Of a stretch of 64,000 nt of DNA, positions 1 to 7,534 are shown one piece after another. This stretch comes from Anaerolineales bacterium (GTDB lineage: Bacteria > Chloroflexota > Anaerolineae > Anaerolineales > Villigracilaceae). How positions within the stretch are numbered: the stretch's first letter is position 1; each line of letters begins with the position of its first letter. The position numbers and the translations under genes were made by a program. The stretch spans positions 62,001 to 126,000 of the forward strand of contig JACZJC010000020.1 in NCBI GenBank assembly GCA_014860745.1. Reading direction: 5' to 3'. The notes under the pieces are model-generated. The model did no database searches. It was not told the origin of the DNA and saw nothing but the letters and a program-made list of their open reading frames with translations.

Positions 1-20
1 AGACGGTGATGTGAGCCAGT

Positions 21-680
21 TTACTTGCAATCCTCATCTTCGCAGTCGCATTCCAGTCCCCTGGCCTTCTCAAAGGACTCACGGCCTTCGTTGAACGAAA
101 AATAGATCAACCCCGCCGCGCCGAGGCTGTCAACAAAACCGAAGCCGGTCAGTTGGTAGATGAAACTCGAAACCAGCAAAACCACCGACATGTAGATGCA
201 AACCATTGTGCAATTTGCATCGGCCAGAATGGGCATCGAATTGAGCGCCCGGCCCACTTTGCGTTTGCCCATTACCAAAGCCCACATCACGGCGATGGAG
301 ATAATGGAGATGACCAGCCCGGGCAGTGTCGTTTCCGGTTTGTGGTTGGTGACGATATTATAGAATGCCGTTACCCCGAGCCCGACAGCGAGAATGTAAA
401 ACGCGGTCCCCGTGACCCGCAAGGCAGTGATCTCGAACGGGGTACGGGATGTATGCGGGTTTTTCCGGATGCGATTCACCATCACCAAAATTCCGATCCC
501 AGACATGACCTCGATGAACGAGTCTACACCGAAACCGAAGAGGGCCAGCGACTCATCGCTGACGCTGAAGATTATCGAAACAAGGCCTTCAACGATATTG
601 TAAAAAATGGTGAAAAAGGCAAGCCATAAGGCGTATTGCCAATAAATTGTCTGGGCGGTCTTTTCCGTAAGTGTAGTCAT
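21..680 (-). CDS. CDF-like cation transporter, atypical metal site
   Basis: A 219-residue integral membrane protein with about six hydrophobic segments, resembling the cation diffusion facilitator fold. In ordinary CDF proteins helices 2 and 5 carry HxxxD metal ligands. Here the matching stretches read GVDSFIEVMSG (around residues 51-61) and LADANCTMVC (around 151-160), so Asp, Glu and Cys replace His. The tail is very acidic and cysteine-containing (LECDCEDEDCK), suggesting a soft-metal binding end instead of the usual cytoplasmic domain. By family it should export or redistribute a divalent metal across the inner membrane. It is divergently oriented from the cupredoxin gene at 819, which may be a functional hint. 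The substrate cannot be read from the sequence. Confidence 0.75.
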   Translation of the reverse strand: MTTLTEKTAQTIYWQYALWLAFFTIFYNIVEGLVSIIFSVSDESLALFGFGVDSFIEVMSGIGILVMVNRIRKNPHTSRTPFEITALRVTGTAFYILAVGLGVTAFYNIVTNHKPETTLPGLVISIISIAVMWALVMGKRKVGRALNSMPILADANCTMVCIYMSVVLLVSSFIYQLTGFGFVDSLGAAGLIYFSFNEGRESFEKARGLECDCEDEDCK

Positions 681-754
681 GCATCACCTCATTTTCTCGC
701 AACCCTGCTGAGTGTAACTCATCCGGGTTGAATGCAAAAGCCGTGAAGTCCCTC

Positions 755-783
755 TTGAATAATGAGCAGGAATTAGGTAAACT
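755..783 (+). promoter_or_regulatory. sigma70-type promoter of the cupredoxin gene
   Basis: TTGAAT (755-760), a 17-nt spacer and TAAACT (778-783) lie 36 nt before the cupredoxin start codon. AAAGGAG sits just ahead of that start. Consensus matches are good at both hexamers. Confidence 0.55.
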
Positions 784-818
784 GATTTCATCCCAACGAC
801 CAGTAAAGGAGTGTTGTC

Positions 819-1226
819 ATGAAAAAGTTTTTATTTGTGTTTCCCGTTTTGCTTGCAATGTCGCTTCTCATCGCCGCCTGCGGGGGCGGAAATCGACCCA
901 CCATCCTGGATGTGACCTTTGCGGAATTCACCTTCACACCGGCTGAGTTCACCGTGCCGGCCGGGCGGGAGGTCACCATCAATGTCGTGAATGAAGGTGC
1001 TGTGGCCCATGAGTTTGTCATTATGAAACTCGGTGAAACCGTCGGTGATGACTTCGGCGATGAAGATGAAGATAACATCTACTGGGAAGTCGAAGCGGAA
1101 CCGGGAGAAAGCCTTACCGCCACCTTCACCGCGCCTTCCGAACCGGGTGAATACCAGGTCGTATGCGGTACGGCAGGCCATTATTTGGCGGGCATGCTCG
1201 GCAAGTTGACCGTGGTTGCCCCGTAG
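819..1226 (+). CDS. cupredoxin (plastocyanin/sulfocyanin-like) lipoprotein
   Basis: A 135-residue exported copper protein. The N-terminus is a lipoprotein signal ending in LLIAACGGG, so the mature protein should be anchored to the membrane through Cys. The body is a single beta-sandwich cupredoxin domain. The type I copper ligands are all visible: His in VAHEFVI, then Cys, His and Met in VCGTAGHYLAGM, giving the Cys-x4-His-x4-Met spacing. The likely role is single-electron transfer at the outer face of the membrane, or copper binding. It has its own promoter and a strong terminator at 1244, so it is probably monocistronic. The start follows AAAGGAG. Confidence 0.9.
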   Translation: MKKFLFVFPVLLAMSLLIAACGGGNRPTILDVTFAEFTFTPAEFTVPAGREVTINVVNEGAVAHEFVIMKLGETVGDDFGDEDEDNIYWEVEAEPGESLTATFTAPSEPGEYQVVCGTAGHYLAGMLGKLTVVAP

Positions 1227-1243
1227 ACACATTTTGGCCGATT

Positions 1244-1283
1244 GAAACTCCCGGATGACGAAATGTCCGGGAGTTTCTTTTTC
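1244..1283 (+). terminator. rho-independent terminator of the cupredoxin gene
   Basis: A 12-bp perfect stem (1244-1255 with 1266-1277) and a 10-nt loop, followed by a run of T. It ends only a few bases before the -10 hexamer of the next gene. Confidence 0.85.
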
Positions 1284-1286
1284 GGA

Positions 1287-1292
1287 TAAAAT
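1287..1292 (+). promoter_or_regulatory. -10 hexamer TAAAAT, predicted leaderless start
   Basis: TAAAAT stands 6 nt before the GTG start at 1299 and there is no ribosome binding site. Transcription would begin at or next to the start codon. The -35 region overlaps the preceding terminator and is weak. Confidence 0.4.
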
Positions 1293-1298
1293 CAACGC

Positions 1299-2069
1299 GT
1301 GAATTTGATTACCAGCACTTCCAACTCTTTAATTAAACAAGCACGTGCCTTGCGTCAAAAAAAAGCGCGGAACGAGAGCGGATTATTTCTTGTGGAAGGG
1401 ATTCATCACGTCGGCGAGGCCGTGGAAGCCGGCTGGGAGATTGACACCATCCTGTATGCCTCGGGCTTGTTGACAAGCCCCTTCGCTCACGAATTGATCT
1501 CCCGCTTCTCTTTCAAGCCCCAGCCTGTTACCGCGCAAGTGATGGAAGCGCTGGCTGACAAGGAAAATCCCCAGGGCATTCTTGCAATTGTCAGGCAGAG
1601 GAAGAGTCAACTCAAAGACCTCGGACCATTTACCCGCGCGGTGGCGCTTGTTTCCCCGCAGGACCCGGGCAATGTCGGAACGATTTTACGCACCCTGGAT
1701 GCTGTCGGCGCAAACGTGCTCTTTCTTCTCGATGGGGGTGTGGAGTTGTATCATCCCACTGTTGTCCGCGCCAGCATGGGGACATTGTTTTGGAAACCCG
1801 TCATCCAGGTATCATTCGCTGAATTTCTCGATTGGTCGCGCAAAGGGAAGATTCAACTTATTGGCACTTCCGCCAAAGCGGATGTGGATTATCAAACGCT
1901 GGTTCCGCAAATCCCCTGGGTTTTGGTTTTAGGCAACGAGCAAAAAGGCCTTTCGAAGGAACAGACTGCCGCTTGTGATGTGTCAGTTTCCCTCCCCATG
2001 CAGGGGCGTGTCAGTTCGCTTAATCTTGCAGTTGCCGCGGGTGTACTTCTCTATCAGTTCGGGAAATAA
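1299..2069 (+). CDS. TrmH/SpoU-family RNA 2'-O-methyltransferase
   Basis: A 256-residue SPOUT methyltransferase that would transfer a methyl group from SAM to a ribose 2'-OH in rRNA or tRNA. The N-terminal part (residues 1-90) is the small substrate-binding domain seen in RlmB/TsnR-type enzymes. The catalytic knot follows with the three family motifs: SPQDPGNVGTILRT with the motif 1 Asn and Arg, LVLGNEQKGLS (motif 2) and LPMQGRVSSLNLAVAAG (motif 3). Length is normal. The start is GTG with no Shine-Dalgarno sequence and a -10 box 6 nt upstream. The exact RNA target cannot be assigned. It ends in a strong terminator. Confidence 0.9.
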   Translation: MNLITSTSNSLIKQARALRQKKARNESGLFLVEGIHHVGEAVEAGWEIDTILYASGLLTSPFAHELISRFSFKPQPVTAQVMEALADKENPQGILAIVRQRKSQLKDLGPFTRAVALVSPQDPGNVGTILRTLDAVGANVLFLLDGGVELYHPTVVRASMGTLFWKPVIQVSFAEFLDWSRKGKIQLIGTSAKADVDYQTLVPQIPWVLVLGNEQKGLSKEQTAACDVSVSLPMQGRVSSLNLAVAAGVLLYQFGK

Positions 2070-2100
2070 AAAGCCTTCTCGCGCAGAGAAGGCTTTTTTA
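2068..2100 (+). terminator. terminator after the SPOUT methyltransferase
   Basis: A 13-bp perfect stem (2068-2080 with 2086-2098), a 5-nt loop and a T-run. The stem overlaps the stop codon. It may also serve the converging gene that ends at 2134. Confidence 0.85.
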
Positions 2101-2133
2101 CAGCATCAATTGTCAGTTGGGGAAGAGGCGGGG

Positions 2134-2367
2134 CTAGAATTCATCTTCCTCGTCCAGCCATTCATCATCATCTTCGTCGGCATCTTCCTCTTCCCATTCC
2201 GCTTCTTCGTCATCTTCCCATTCATCGTCCACAACGGCCGCTCCATCGGTTGGTGAATACGTGGCGCAACCGGTGTCCGGGTCCAGCTCCACGGCGGCGG
2301 CGGAACAATAACCTTCATCCACGAACACACAATCAATGTAGTGGCATTTAATACGGGGCATTTTCAC
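2134..2367 (-). CDS. DUF1540-like Cys-rich protein with acidic tail
   Basis: A 77-residue soluble protein in two parts. Residues 1-40 contain four cysteines in the pattern C-x4-C-x6-C-x12-C with aromatic and proline positions resembling DUF1540, a small domain thought to bind metal. Residues 45-77 are almost entirely Asp, Glu and Trp, giving an extreme acidic tail. It lies 6 bp downstream of the VKOR-family gene on the same strand and is preceded by a good ribosome binding site, so the two are probably co-transcribed. Function is unknown. The cysteine module suggests metal binding, and the tail could act as a cation-binding or electrostatic element. Confidence 0.7.
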   Translation of the reverse strand: MKMPRIKCHYIDCVFVDEGYCSAAAVELDPDTGCATYSPTDGAAVVDDEWEDDEEAEWEEEDADEDDDEWLDEEDEF

Positions 2368-2373
2368 TTCCTC

Positions 2374-2802
2374 CTATGTTTGGGGGGTTTTGACCAGGCG
2401 AATGATTGCGAGGATGAAGATGAGCGTCATTACAACCTGCGATGCGACACAAAACGGGCAAATGGCTTTCAACAGCACCAGTTCCACATAGATCAACCAG
2501 ACGGTAAAAAGAAAACCGGTCAGCGCCATGCCAAAGACCATCAATGTGCCGTTCTTTTTAAAGAAGGAGCTGCGGTCTTCGAAATAATGCACTGCCAGGA
2601 TCGCGAGATACCCGATCACACCGACGGCCGCCACGGGGATGCCGTTCACTTCGGAATAGCGGCTCGCATTCACGGTGGAGCAATCGCCCGAACCGAGACA
2701 CATGCCGTCATTGGACGTGACCTTATAGATGGTCATATAAATCGAAACAAGCAAACCGACGATCCCAAGCGCAATTGATGCGCGAACCAGCATTTTATCC
2801 AT
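2374..2802 (-). CDS. vitamin K epoxide reductase (VKOR) family protein
   Basis: A 142-residue four-helix membrane protein. Two cysteines sit in the first periplasmic loop (MCLGSGDCSTV, around residues 34-43), followed by the loop Ser. The active-site CPFC is in the last helix region (around residues 114-117), as expected for VKOR. These proteins reoxidise thiol-disulfide carriers using quinone, so the likely role is driving disulfide formation in exported proteins. Many bacterial VKORs carry a fused thioredoxin-like domain. This one does not, so a separate DsbA-like partner would be needed and none is seen in the window. It follows moeA by 6 bp in the same direction. Confidence 0.88.
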   Translation of the reverse strand: MDKMLVRASIALGIVGLLVSIYMTIYKVTSNDGMCLGSGDCSTVNASRYSEVNGIPVAAVGVIGYLAILAVHYFEDRSSFFKKNGTLMVFGMALTGFLFTVWLIYVELVLLKAICPFCVASQVVMTLIFILAIIRLVKTPQT

Positions 2803-2808
2803 GCTTCC

Positions 2809-4023
2809 TCACAATAGAATTGCTTCCACTTCCTGACCAGCAGGCACGCATTTTACACCAGCGGGGATAATAAGTAAAGCATCCGCCTGAACCAAAGAGA
2901 GCAGATTCCCGGAGCCTTGGTGGCCTGTCAGCCGGGCGAATAGAACGCCGTTCTCTTCGCGGATTTTCGCCCGCAAATAACTTTCCCTCCCATCGGAATC
3001 TATCTCCTCCTCGCATCGCACACGGACCTTCCGCCTGCTTCCATCCAATTTGCCGCTCAGCCGCTCGAGCACGGGACGCACGAAAATCTCAAAACCGACG
3101 AAGGCGGAAACGGGGTTGCCAGGCAAACCTATGAATTGTTTATCGAGATATTTTCCAAAGGCAAGCGGTTTGCCCGGGCGCATGTTCACCCGCCAGAAAT
3201 TCAACGAGCCGTTGGCTTCCACCACTTCCTTTACATAGTCGAACGCGCCTACGCTTACCCCCGCTGAAGAAAGGATGAAGTCCACATCCGCGGCGATGGC
3301 CTTTTGAAAAAGCTCTTCCACCGATTCGCGGGTGTCTTTTGCCACACCAAGCCTCAGCACTTCACTGCCTGCGCTTTCGACCAATGCCGCCAGCGTGTAC
3401 GAATTCGAGTCGCGGATCTTGCCGGATTCAAGCGGGGCATCCACCTCGAGCAGTTCATCGCCGGAGGAGAGCAGGGCTACCCGCGGTTTTCGGTGAACCT
3501 GCACTGCTGCGATCCCCAGCATGGCCAGCAGGCCGAGGTCTTGCGGTTTGAGTGTCTGTCCTTTTTTCAGAACAATTTGACCCGCATGAATATCCATGCC
3601 GCGCGGGCGGATGTTTTCCCCGGCATTAACGACACGGGAGAAGGAAATATTTTCAGGAGCCGCTGTACCGGCTTCGCGGTTGTGAAAATCGGTGTCTTCC
3701 ACCGGAATAACGGCAGTTGCGCCTTCGGGTAATTGGGCGCCGGTCATGATCCGCGCAGCCTGGCCCGGTTTCAGTTTCACTGTCGGCGTGGAACCTGCCG
3801 GTATATCGGCAACCACGCTCAAGGTTAAGGAAGAGGCGGAGGTATCCCCGGCGAGGATGGCAAACCCATCCATTGCTGAATTGTCGAAGAGGGGTAGGTC
3901 GTAGGGGGCAGAAATATCCACAGCCAGGACGCGGTTCGCGCACGCAGCCAGCGGAATGCCTTCGGTTGCAGTGGGTTGAAAATGGGAGAGGATGTGTTCG
4001 CGTGCTTCGGCTACGGATAGCAT
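2809..4023 (-). CDS. moeA: molybdopterin molybdenumtransferase MoeA
   Basis: A 404-residue cytoplasmic enzyme that inserts molybdate or tungstate into adenylylated molybdopterin. All domains are present: the N-terminal MoeA region with the signature FDNSAMDGFAI, the central MogA-like nucleotide-binding domain with SSGDELL and SAGVSVGAFD, the PGKPLAFG and GLPGNPVS loops, and the C-terminal beta-barrel. Length is normal. A TATAAT (plus-strand 4039-4044) lies 15 nt before the start and no ribosome binding site is visible, so the leader would be very short. The aldehyde ferredoxin oxidoreductase at 13,793 is the obvious cofactor client in this window. Confidence 0.95.
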   Translation of the reverse strand: MLSVAEAREHILSHFQPTATEGIPLAACANRVLAVDISAPYDLPLFDNSAMDGFAILAGDTSASSLTLSVVADIPAGSTPTVKLKPGQAARIMTGAQLPEGATAVIPVEDTDFHNREAGTAAPENISFSRVVNAGENIRPRGMDIHAGQIVLKKGQTLKPQDLGLLAMLGIAAVQVHRKPRVALLSSGDELLEVDAPLESGKIRDSNSYTLAALVESAGSEVLRLGVAKDTRESVEELFQKAIAADVDFILSSAGVSVGAFDYVKEVVEANGSLNFWRVNMRPGKPLAFGKYLDKQFIGLPGNPVSAFVGFEIFVRPVLERLSGKLDGSRRKVRVRCEEEIDSDGRESYLRAKIREENGVLFARLTGHQGSGNLLSLVQADALLIIPAGVKCVPAGQEVEAILL

Positions 4024-4097
4024 ATTGAAATCGGCGGGATTATATCACCAGCCTGTCGCCGGAAAGTTCGTAAATCGTTGAAATTTTAAAAGTTTTA

Positions 4098-6323
4098 CTA
4101 GCCCGGGTTCGTGCGGTGTGCTTCCATCACGTTGGGCAAATTCTCGATCCTTGTGAGAATGCGGCTCAGTTGGGTGAGGTCTTTCACTTCGATAATAAGT
4201 CGAAGGTCCGCAATACTGCGGTTTACATTGACCGTTACATTCGCAATGTTGATATTTTCATCGGCGAGCAGGTTGGAAACATCGCCCATTAATCCCTGCC
4301 GGTCATAGGCTTTGATCTTGACCGGGACCGGGTATGTCCGTTCCACATGACCCCATCCCACCTGCAGAATTCGTTCGCGGTCTTTGGTTTGCAGGATATT
4401 CGGGCAATCCTGACGGTGGATGGTCGCGCCCCGTCCGCGGGTGATAAAGCCCACGATCTGGTCGCCGGGCATGGGGTTGCAGCAGCGCGCCATGGTGGAA
4501 AGCATTCCTTTCAAGCCGACGACCTCCACAACATCGGTGGATGTTGACGGCGCGGCAGGCGCATTGGCTAAAAGGATGTCTTCTGTGGTTTCATCCTGTG
4601 AAAATTGACGGATGATCTTGCTGATGGACAAGTCGCCGCAGCCCAGCGCGATGAACAACTCGTCCGGGGTTTTGTACCCGAGATCGCGTGCCAGCTTTTC
4701 AAAATTGAGCTCTGAAATGCCAAGCCTTTGCAATTCCCGTTCCAGGGTGTCGCGTCCCTGCGTGAGATTTTGCTCGTCTTCCTGTTTTTTGAACCAGATT
4801 TTTATTTTTGCCCGCGCGCGGGAGGTGCGGATGAGTCCCAGGTTTTGATTCAACCAGTCGCGGCTTGGTCCGCCGCGTTTGGTGGTGAGGATTTCGATCT
4901 GGTCGCCCGTTTTTAATTCCTGATACAAGGGAACGAGCTTCCCGTTTACGCGCGCGCCCCGGCAGCGATGGCCGATATCCGTGTGGACGTGGTAGGCAAA
5001 GTCGATTGGCGTGGAGCCGGCCGGCAGGTCGATGATGTCACCGCGCGGGGTGAAAATATAGACGCGGTCCTGGAACACGTCGCTGCGCATGGATTCGACA
5101 AATTCGGCGGCGTCGTTCACGTCTGAACGCCATTCCATCATCGAGCGCAGGGAATTGATGCGCTGCTCGAAGTTCTTGTCTGCATGTTTGGTGCCTTCCT
5201 TGTAACGCCAGTGGGCGGCAATGCCATATTCCGCGTTCAAGTGCATTTCATTGGTGCGGATCTGCACCTCGAGCGGGCGCTTGTCGTCATATACCACAGC
5301 CGTATGCAGGGATTGGTAGAAATTGTCCTTTGGCGCGGCGATGTAATCGTCGAACTCACCGGGGATCGGCCGCCAGGTGGTGTGGATCACACCCAGCGCG
5401 GCATAACACGAAGGCACATCCGGCACGATCAACCGCACCGCCCGCACGTCATGCACCATGTTGAAGGGTTTGCCCTTCTTATGCATTTTTTTGTAGATCG
5501 AAAAAATATGTTTCGGGCGTCCGCTGATCTCCACCTTGATGTTGTTCTTTTCAAGCAGCCTCACCAGGTTCTCTTTGATCGACTCCAGCTGTGCTTCGCG
5601 GTCCGGCCGTTTTTCGGTCAGAAGTTCAGCGATTTCTTTATACTTTTCAGGGTTTACATATCGAAAGCCGAGGTCTTCCAATTCCCACTTGATCTGCCAG
5701 ATACCCAGTCGATTCGCGAGCGGCGCAAAAATATCCAACGTCTCCTGCGCGATGCGTTTGCGTTTATGCTCCGGCATATGGCCGAGTGTGCGCATATTAT
5801 GCAAACGATCCGCCAGTTTGATCAGCACCACGCGCACGTCCTCGCCCATGGCAAGGAAGGTCTTGCGCAGGGTCTCCGAAACCATGTCTTCTTTGCGGCC
5901 AAGCAGTGCGGGTTGAATGGGAACTTCTTCGGGTTCGCTTCCATTAGATCCGTTTTCGGCGTGCTGGTCGCCGCGCGAAACGCGCGGCAGGTGGGTTAAC
6001 TTGGTGACACCATCCACGAGGATCTTCACCGTATCCCCAAATTCCCGGCGAATATCCGCCAGCGTAATGGATGTGTCCTCAACCGTATCATGCAGGAGTC
6101 CTGCGGCAACAACTTCAGCTGGGACCTTTAAATCCGAGAGAATACTGGCAACCGCAACACAATGGCTGATGTAGGGCTCGCCCGAATGCCGCTTCTGTTC
6201 GCGGTGCGCCTCCTCTGCTACATAATAGGCGCGCTGCACCAGCTCGCGGTCGGTAACCGAATAATTTTCTGGAAGTTGCTCCAGGAGTTTTTCCAGCGGA
6301 ATTGAAACCGTTGCTGCCTTCAT
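4098..6323 (-). CDS. rel: (p)ppGpp synthetase/hydrolase Rel
   Basis: A 741-residue stringent-response enzyme that makes (p)ppGpp from ATP and GTP/GDP and, if bifunctional, degrades it. Order of parts: HD hydrolase domain (residues 25-200) with an intact HDTVED (78-83); synthetase domain (240-380) with YQSLHTAV; TGS domain beginning near PRGDIIDLPAGSTPIDFAYHV; a conserved Cys region (ARCCNPMPGDQI); and a C-terminal ACT domain. The synthetase motif reads GEFDDYIAAPK, the EXDD form usually seen in monofunctional RelA, while bifunctional Rel enzymes usually have RXKD. This is odd given the intact HD site. A TACAAT hexamer 7 nt before the ATG suggests a leaderless start. Confidence 0.95.
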   Translation of the reverse strand: MKAATVSIPLEKLLEQLPENYSVTDRELVQRAYYVAEEAHREQKRHSGEPYISHCVAVASILSDLKVPAEVVAAGLLHDTVEDTSITLADIRREFGDTVKILVDGVTKLTHLPRVSRGDQHAENGSNGSEPEEVPIQPALLGRKEDMVSETLRKTFLAMGEDVRVVLIKLADRLHNMRTLGHMPEHKRKRIAQETLDIFAPLANRLGIWQIKWELEDLGFRYVNPEKYKEIAELLTEKRPDREAQLESIKENLVRLLEKNNIKVEISGRPKHIFSIYKKMHKKGKPFNMVHDVRAVRLIVPDVPSCYAALGVIHTTWRPIPGEFDDYIAAPKDNFYQSLHTAVVYDDKRPLEVQIRTNEMHLNAEYGIAAHWRYKEGTKHADKNFEQRINSLRSMMEWRSDVNDAAEFVESMRSDVFQDRVYIFTPRGDIIDLPAGSTPIDFAYHVHTDIGHRCRGARVNGKLVPLYQELKTGDQIEILTTKRGGPSRDWLNQNLGLIRTSRARAKIKIWFKKQEDEQNLTQGRDTLERELQRLGISELNFEKLARDLGYKTPDELFIALGCGDLSISKIIRQFSQDETTEDILLANAPAAPSTSTDVVEVVGLKGMLSTMARCCNPMPGDQIVGFITRGRGATIHRQDCPNILQTKDRERILQVGWGHVERTYPVPVKIKAYDRQGLMGDVSNLLADENINIANVTVNVNRSIADLRLIIEVKDLTQLSRILTRIENLPNVMEAHRTNPG

Positions 6324-6330
6324 CCGGATA

Positions 6331-6336
6331 ATTGTA
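6331..6336 (-). promoter_or_regulatory. -10 hexamer TACAAT, predicted leaderless start of rel
   Basis: On the minus strand TACAAT is followed by 7 nt and the rel ATG, without a ribosome binding site. Confidence 0.4.
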
Positions 6337-6525
6337 CTACGCGGGATTAATGAATCGAGACAGGATGCAGCGCTTCACACCCCGCTCGCGCCTGTTCCTG
6401 TTTTCTGACGGTTTTTCCCTACCCCAGCCGGTAAACCTGAATTTTTTTCAGCAGTACCTGTAGGTTGTTTCGCAGACGGCCTACGATCATGAACGTGCGC
6501 AAATCCTCATCCCATTTCCATCTGT

Positions 6526-6876
6526 TTATTTGATGTGATCCTTGATCTCGTCGCGCATATCGAGCGAGTTGCCGAGGATGACCCCAAAAATGATCATCAC
6601 AAGCGTTATCCCTGCGCCGGCATAAACCGCGTAAGGAGAGTTCCAAAAGGTTGGGAGTACGAAGACTACGATGACGCCGAGAATGAGGGCGTAGAATGGA
6701 ATTTTGACGACATGGGGGATATCCTTCCACGCCTTGGACATGGAGAAGGGCTTACGCATTCGTTTTTCTTTGATGGAGCTGCTATGTTGGAATTGACGCT
6801 GTTTGGCCAGCGGGTCGCGGGATTGAAGCTGCTTCTCGCGCAGTCGTTTGAGTCGTTCCTGTTCCTGGTTGGTCAT
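6526..6876 (-). CDS. small two-helix membrane protein, unknown function
   Basis: A 116-residue protein. The first 55 residues are charged and probably helical (a start rich in Lys, Arg, Glu and Gln), followed by two transmembrane helices (around residues 60-80 and 84-104) and a short charged tail. AGGAGG stands just before the start. It is not part of a family I can name. It is divergent from ybaK at 6921 and unlinked to rel. The layout would fit a small cytoplasmic-helix membrane anchor, but this is description, not function. Confidence 0.7.
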   Translation of the reverse strand: MTNQEQERLKRLREKQLQSRDPLAKQRQFQHSSSIKEKRMRKPFSMSKAWKDIPHVVKIPFYALILGVIVVFVLPTFWNSPYAVYAGAGITLVMIIFGVILGNSLDMRDEIKDHIK

Positions 6877-6920
6877 CTCTGCCTCCTTTGTGTTTATAAT
6901 TGTACAGGATTTAATTTCAT

Positions 6921-7400
6921 ATGGCTATTACGAACAATGTCACAAGGTTTTTGGATGCGCGCAAGGTGAAGTATTCGGCGCACGAATTGCCCGTTGAAAA
7001 ACTCGGCGCGCTGGAAGCGGCACAATTTATGGATGTGCCGCCGGGGCAGGTCTTCAAAACCATCGTCACCACGCGGGAAAAAGGCAGGCCCGTGCTGGCT
7101 GTAATCCCCGGCCCTCATGTTGTGGATTTGAAATTGCTGGCTTCTTTTCTAGGCGAGAAAAAAATGCGCCTGCCAAGCGAGCGCGAAGCCGAACAATTGA
7201 CGGGCTTGCAGGCTGGGGGCATTTCTCCGCTGGCGTTGATCAACAAGGGCTTTCTGGTGGTGATCGATTCCACCGCCGAATCGTTTGATGAGATTTATAT
7301 CTCCGGCGGCCAGCGCGGTTTGAATATTCAAATCCCCCTTAATGATCTCGTAAACCTGACGAATTCACGGGTAGCGGTCATCTCCGGAATTCCCGATTAA
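6921..7400 (+). CDS. ybaK: YbaK/EbsC-type Cys-tRNA(Pro) deacylase
   Basis: A 159-residue stand-alone editing domain of the YbaK family, which hydrolyses Cys-tRNA(Pro) made in error by prolyl-tRNA synthetase. The conserved substrate lysine region is QVFKTIVT, and the family loop GGISPLAL is present. The C-terminus has the usual ISGGQRGLNIQIPLNDLV. Length is normal. A TATAAT at 6895-6900 serves as the likely promoter. A second, more distant member of the same superfamily is at 27,235, so this genome has at least two trans-editing proteins. Confidence 0.92.
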   Translation: MAITNNVTRFLDARKVKYSAHELPVEKLGALEAAQFMDVPPGQVFKTIVTTREKGRPVLAVIPGPHVVDLKLLASFLGEKKMRLPSEREAEQLTGLQAGGISPLALINKGFLVVIDSTAESFDEIYISGGQRGLNIQIPLNDLVNLTNSRVAVISGIPD

Positions 7401-7425
7401 TCGTCCGTCACACCTTGCTTTAAGT

Positions 7426-7431
7426 TATAAT
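7426..7431 (+). promoter_or_regulatory. -10 hexamer TATAAT upstream of the Aap operon
   Basis: TATAAT lies about 100 nt upstream of the binding-protein start. No convincing -35 was found. The leader contains purine-rich tracts but no structure I can identify as a riboswitch. AAGGAGGAG precedes the start codon. Confidence 0.4.
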
Positions 7432-7534
7432 GAAACCTATTATTTTTTAGAGAGAGGAGGCGGTAGTTTTAATCTAAAAATATTTTCCCCATTGTCGTGT
7501 CCGTTCAAAAGACCATTTCTCTAAGGAGGAGAAA

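Noticed and set aside
5184-5999. A 271-codon plus-strand open frame inside rel
   Set aside because: It is the antisense shadow of a strongly conserved synthetase/hydrolase gene; translation is rich in His/Gln/Phe, as such shadows are.
7432-7534. Riboswitch in the Aap operon leader
   Set aside because: About 100 nt with purine-rich tracts, but no aptamer core known to me for amino acids or related ligands.
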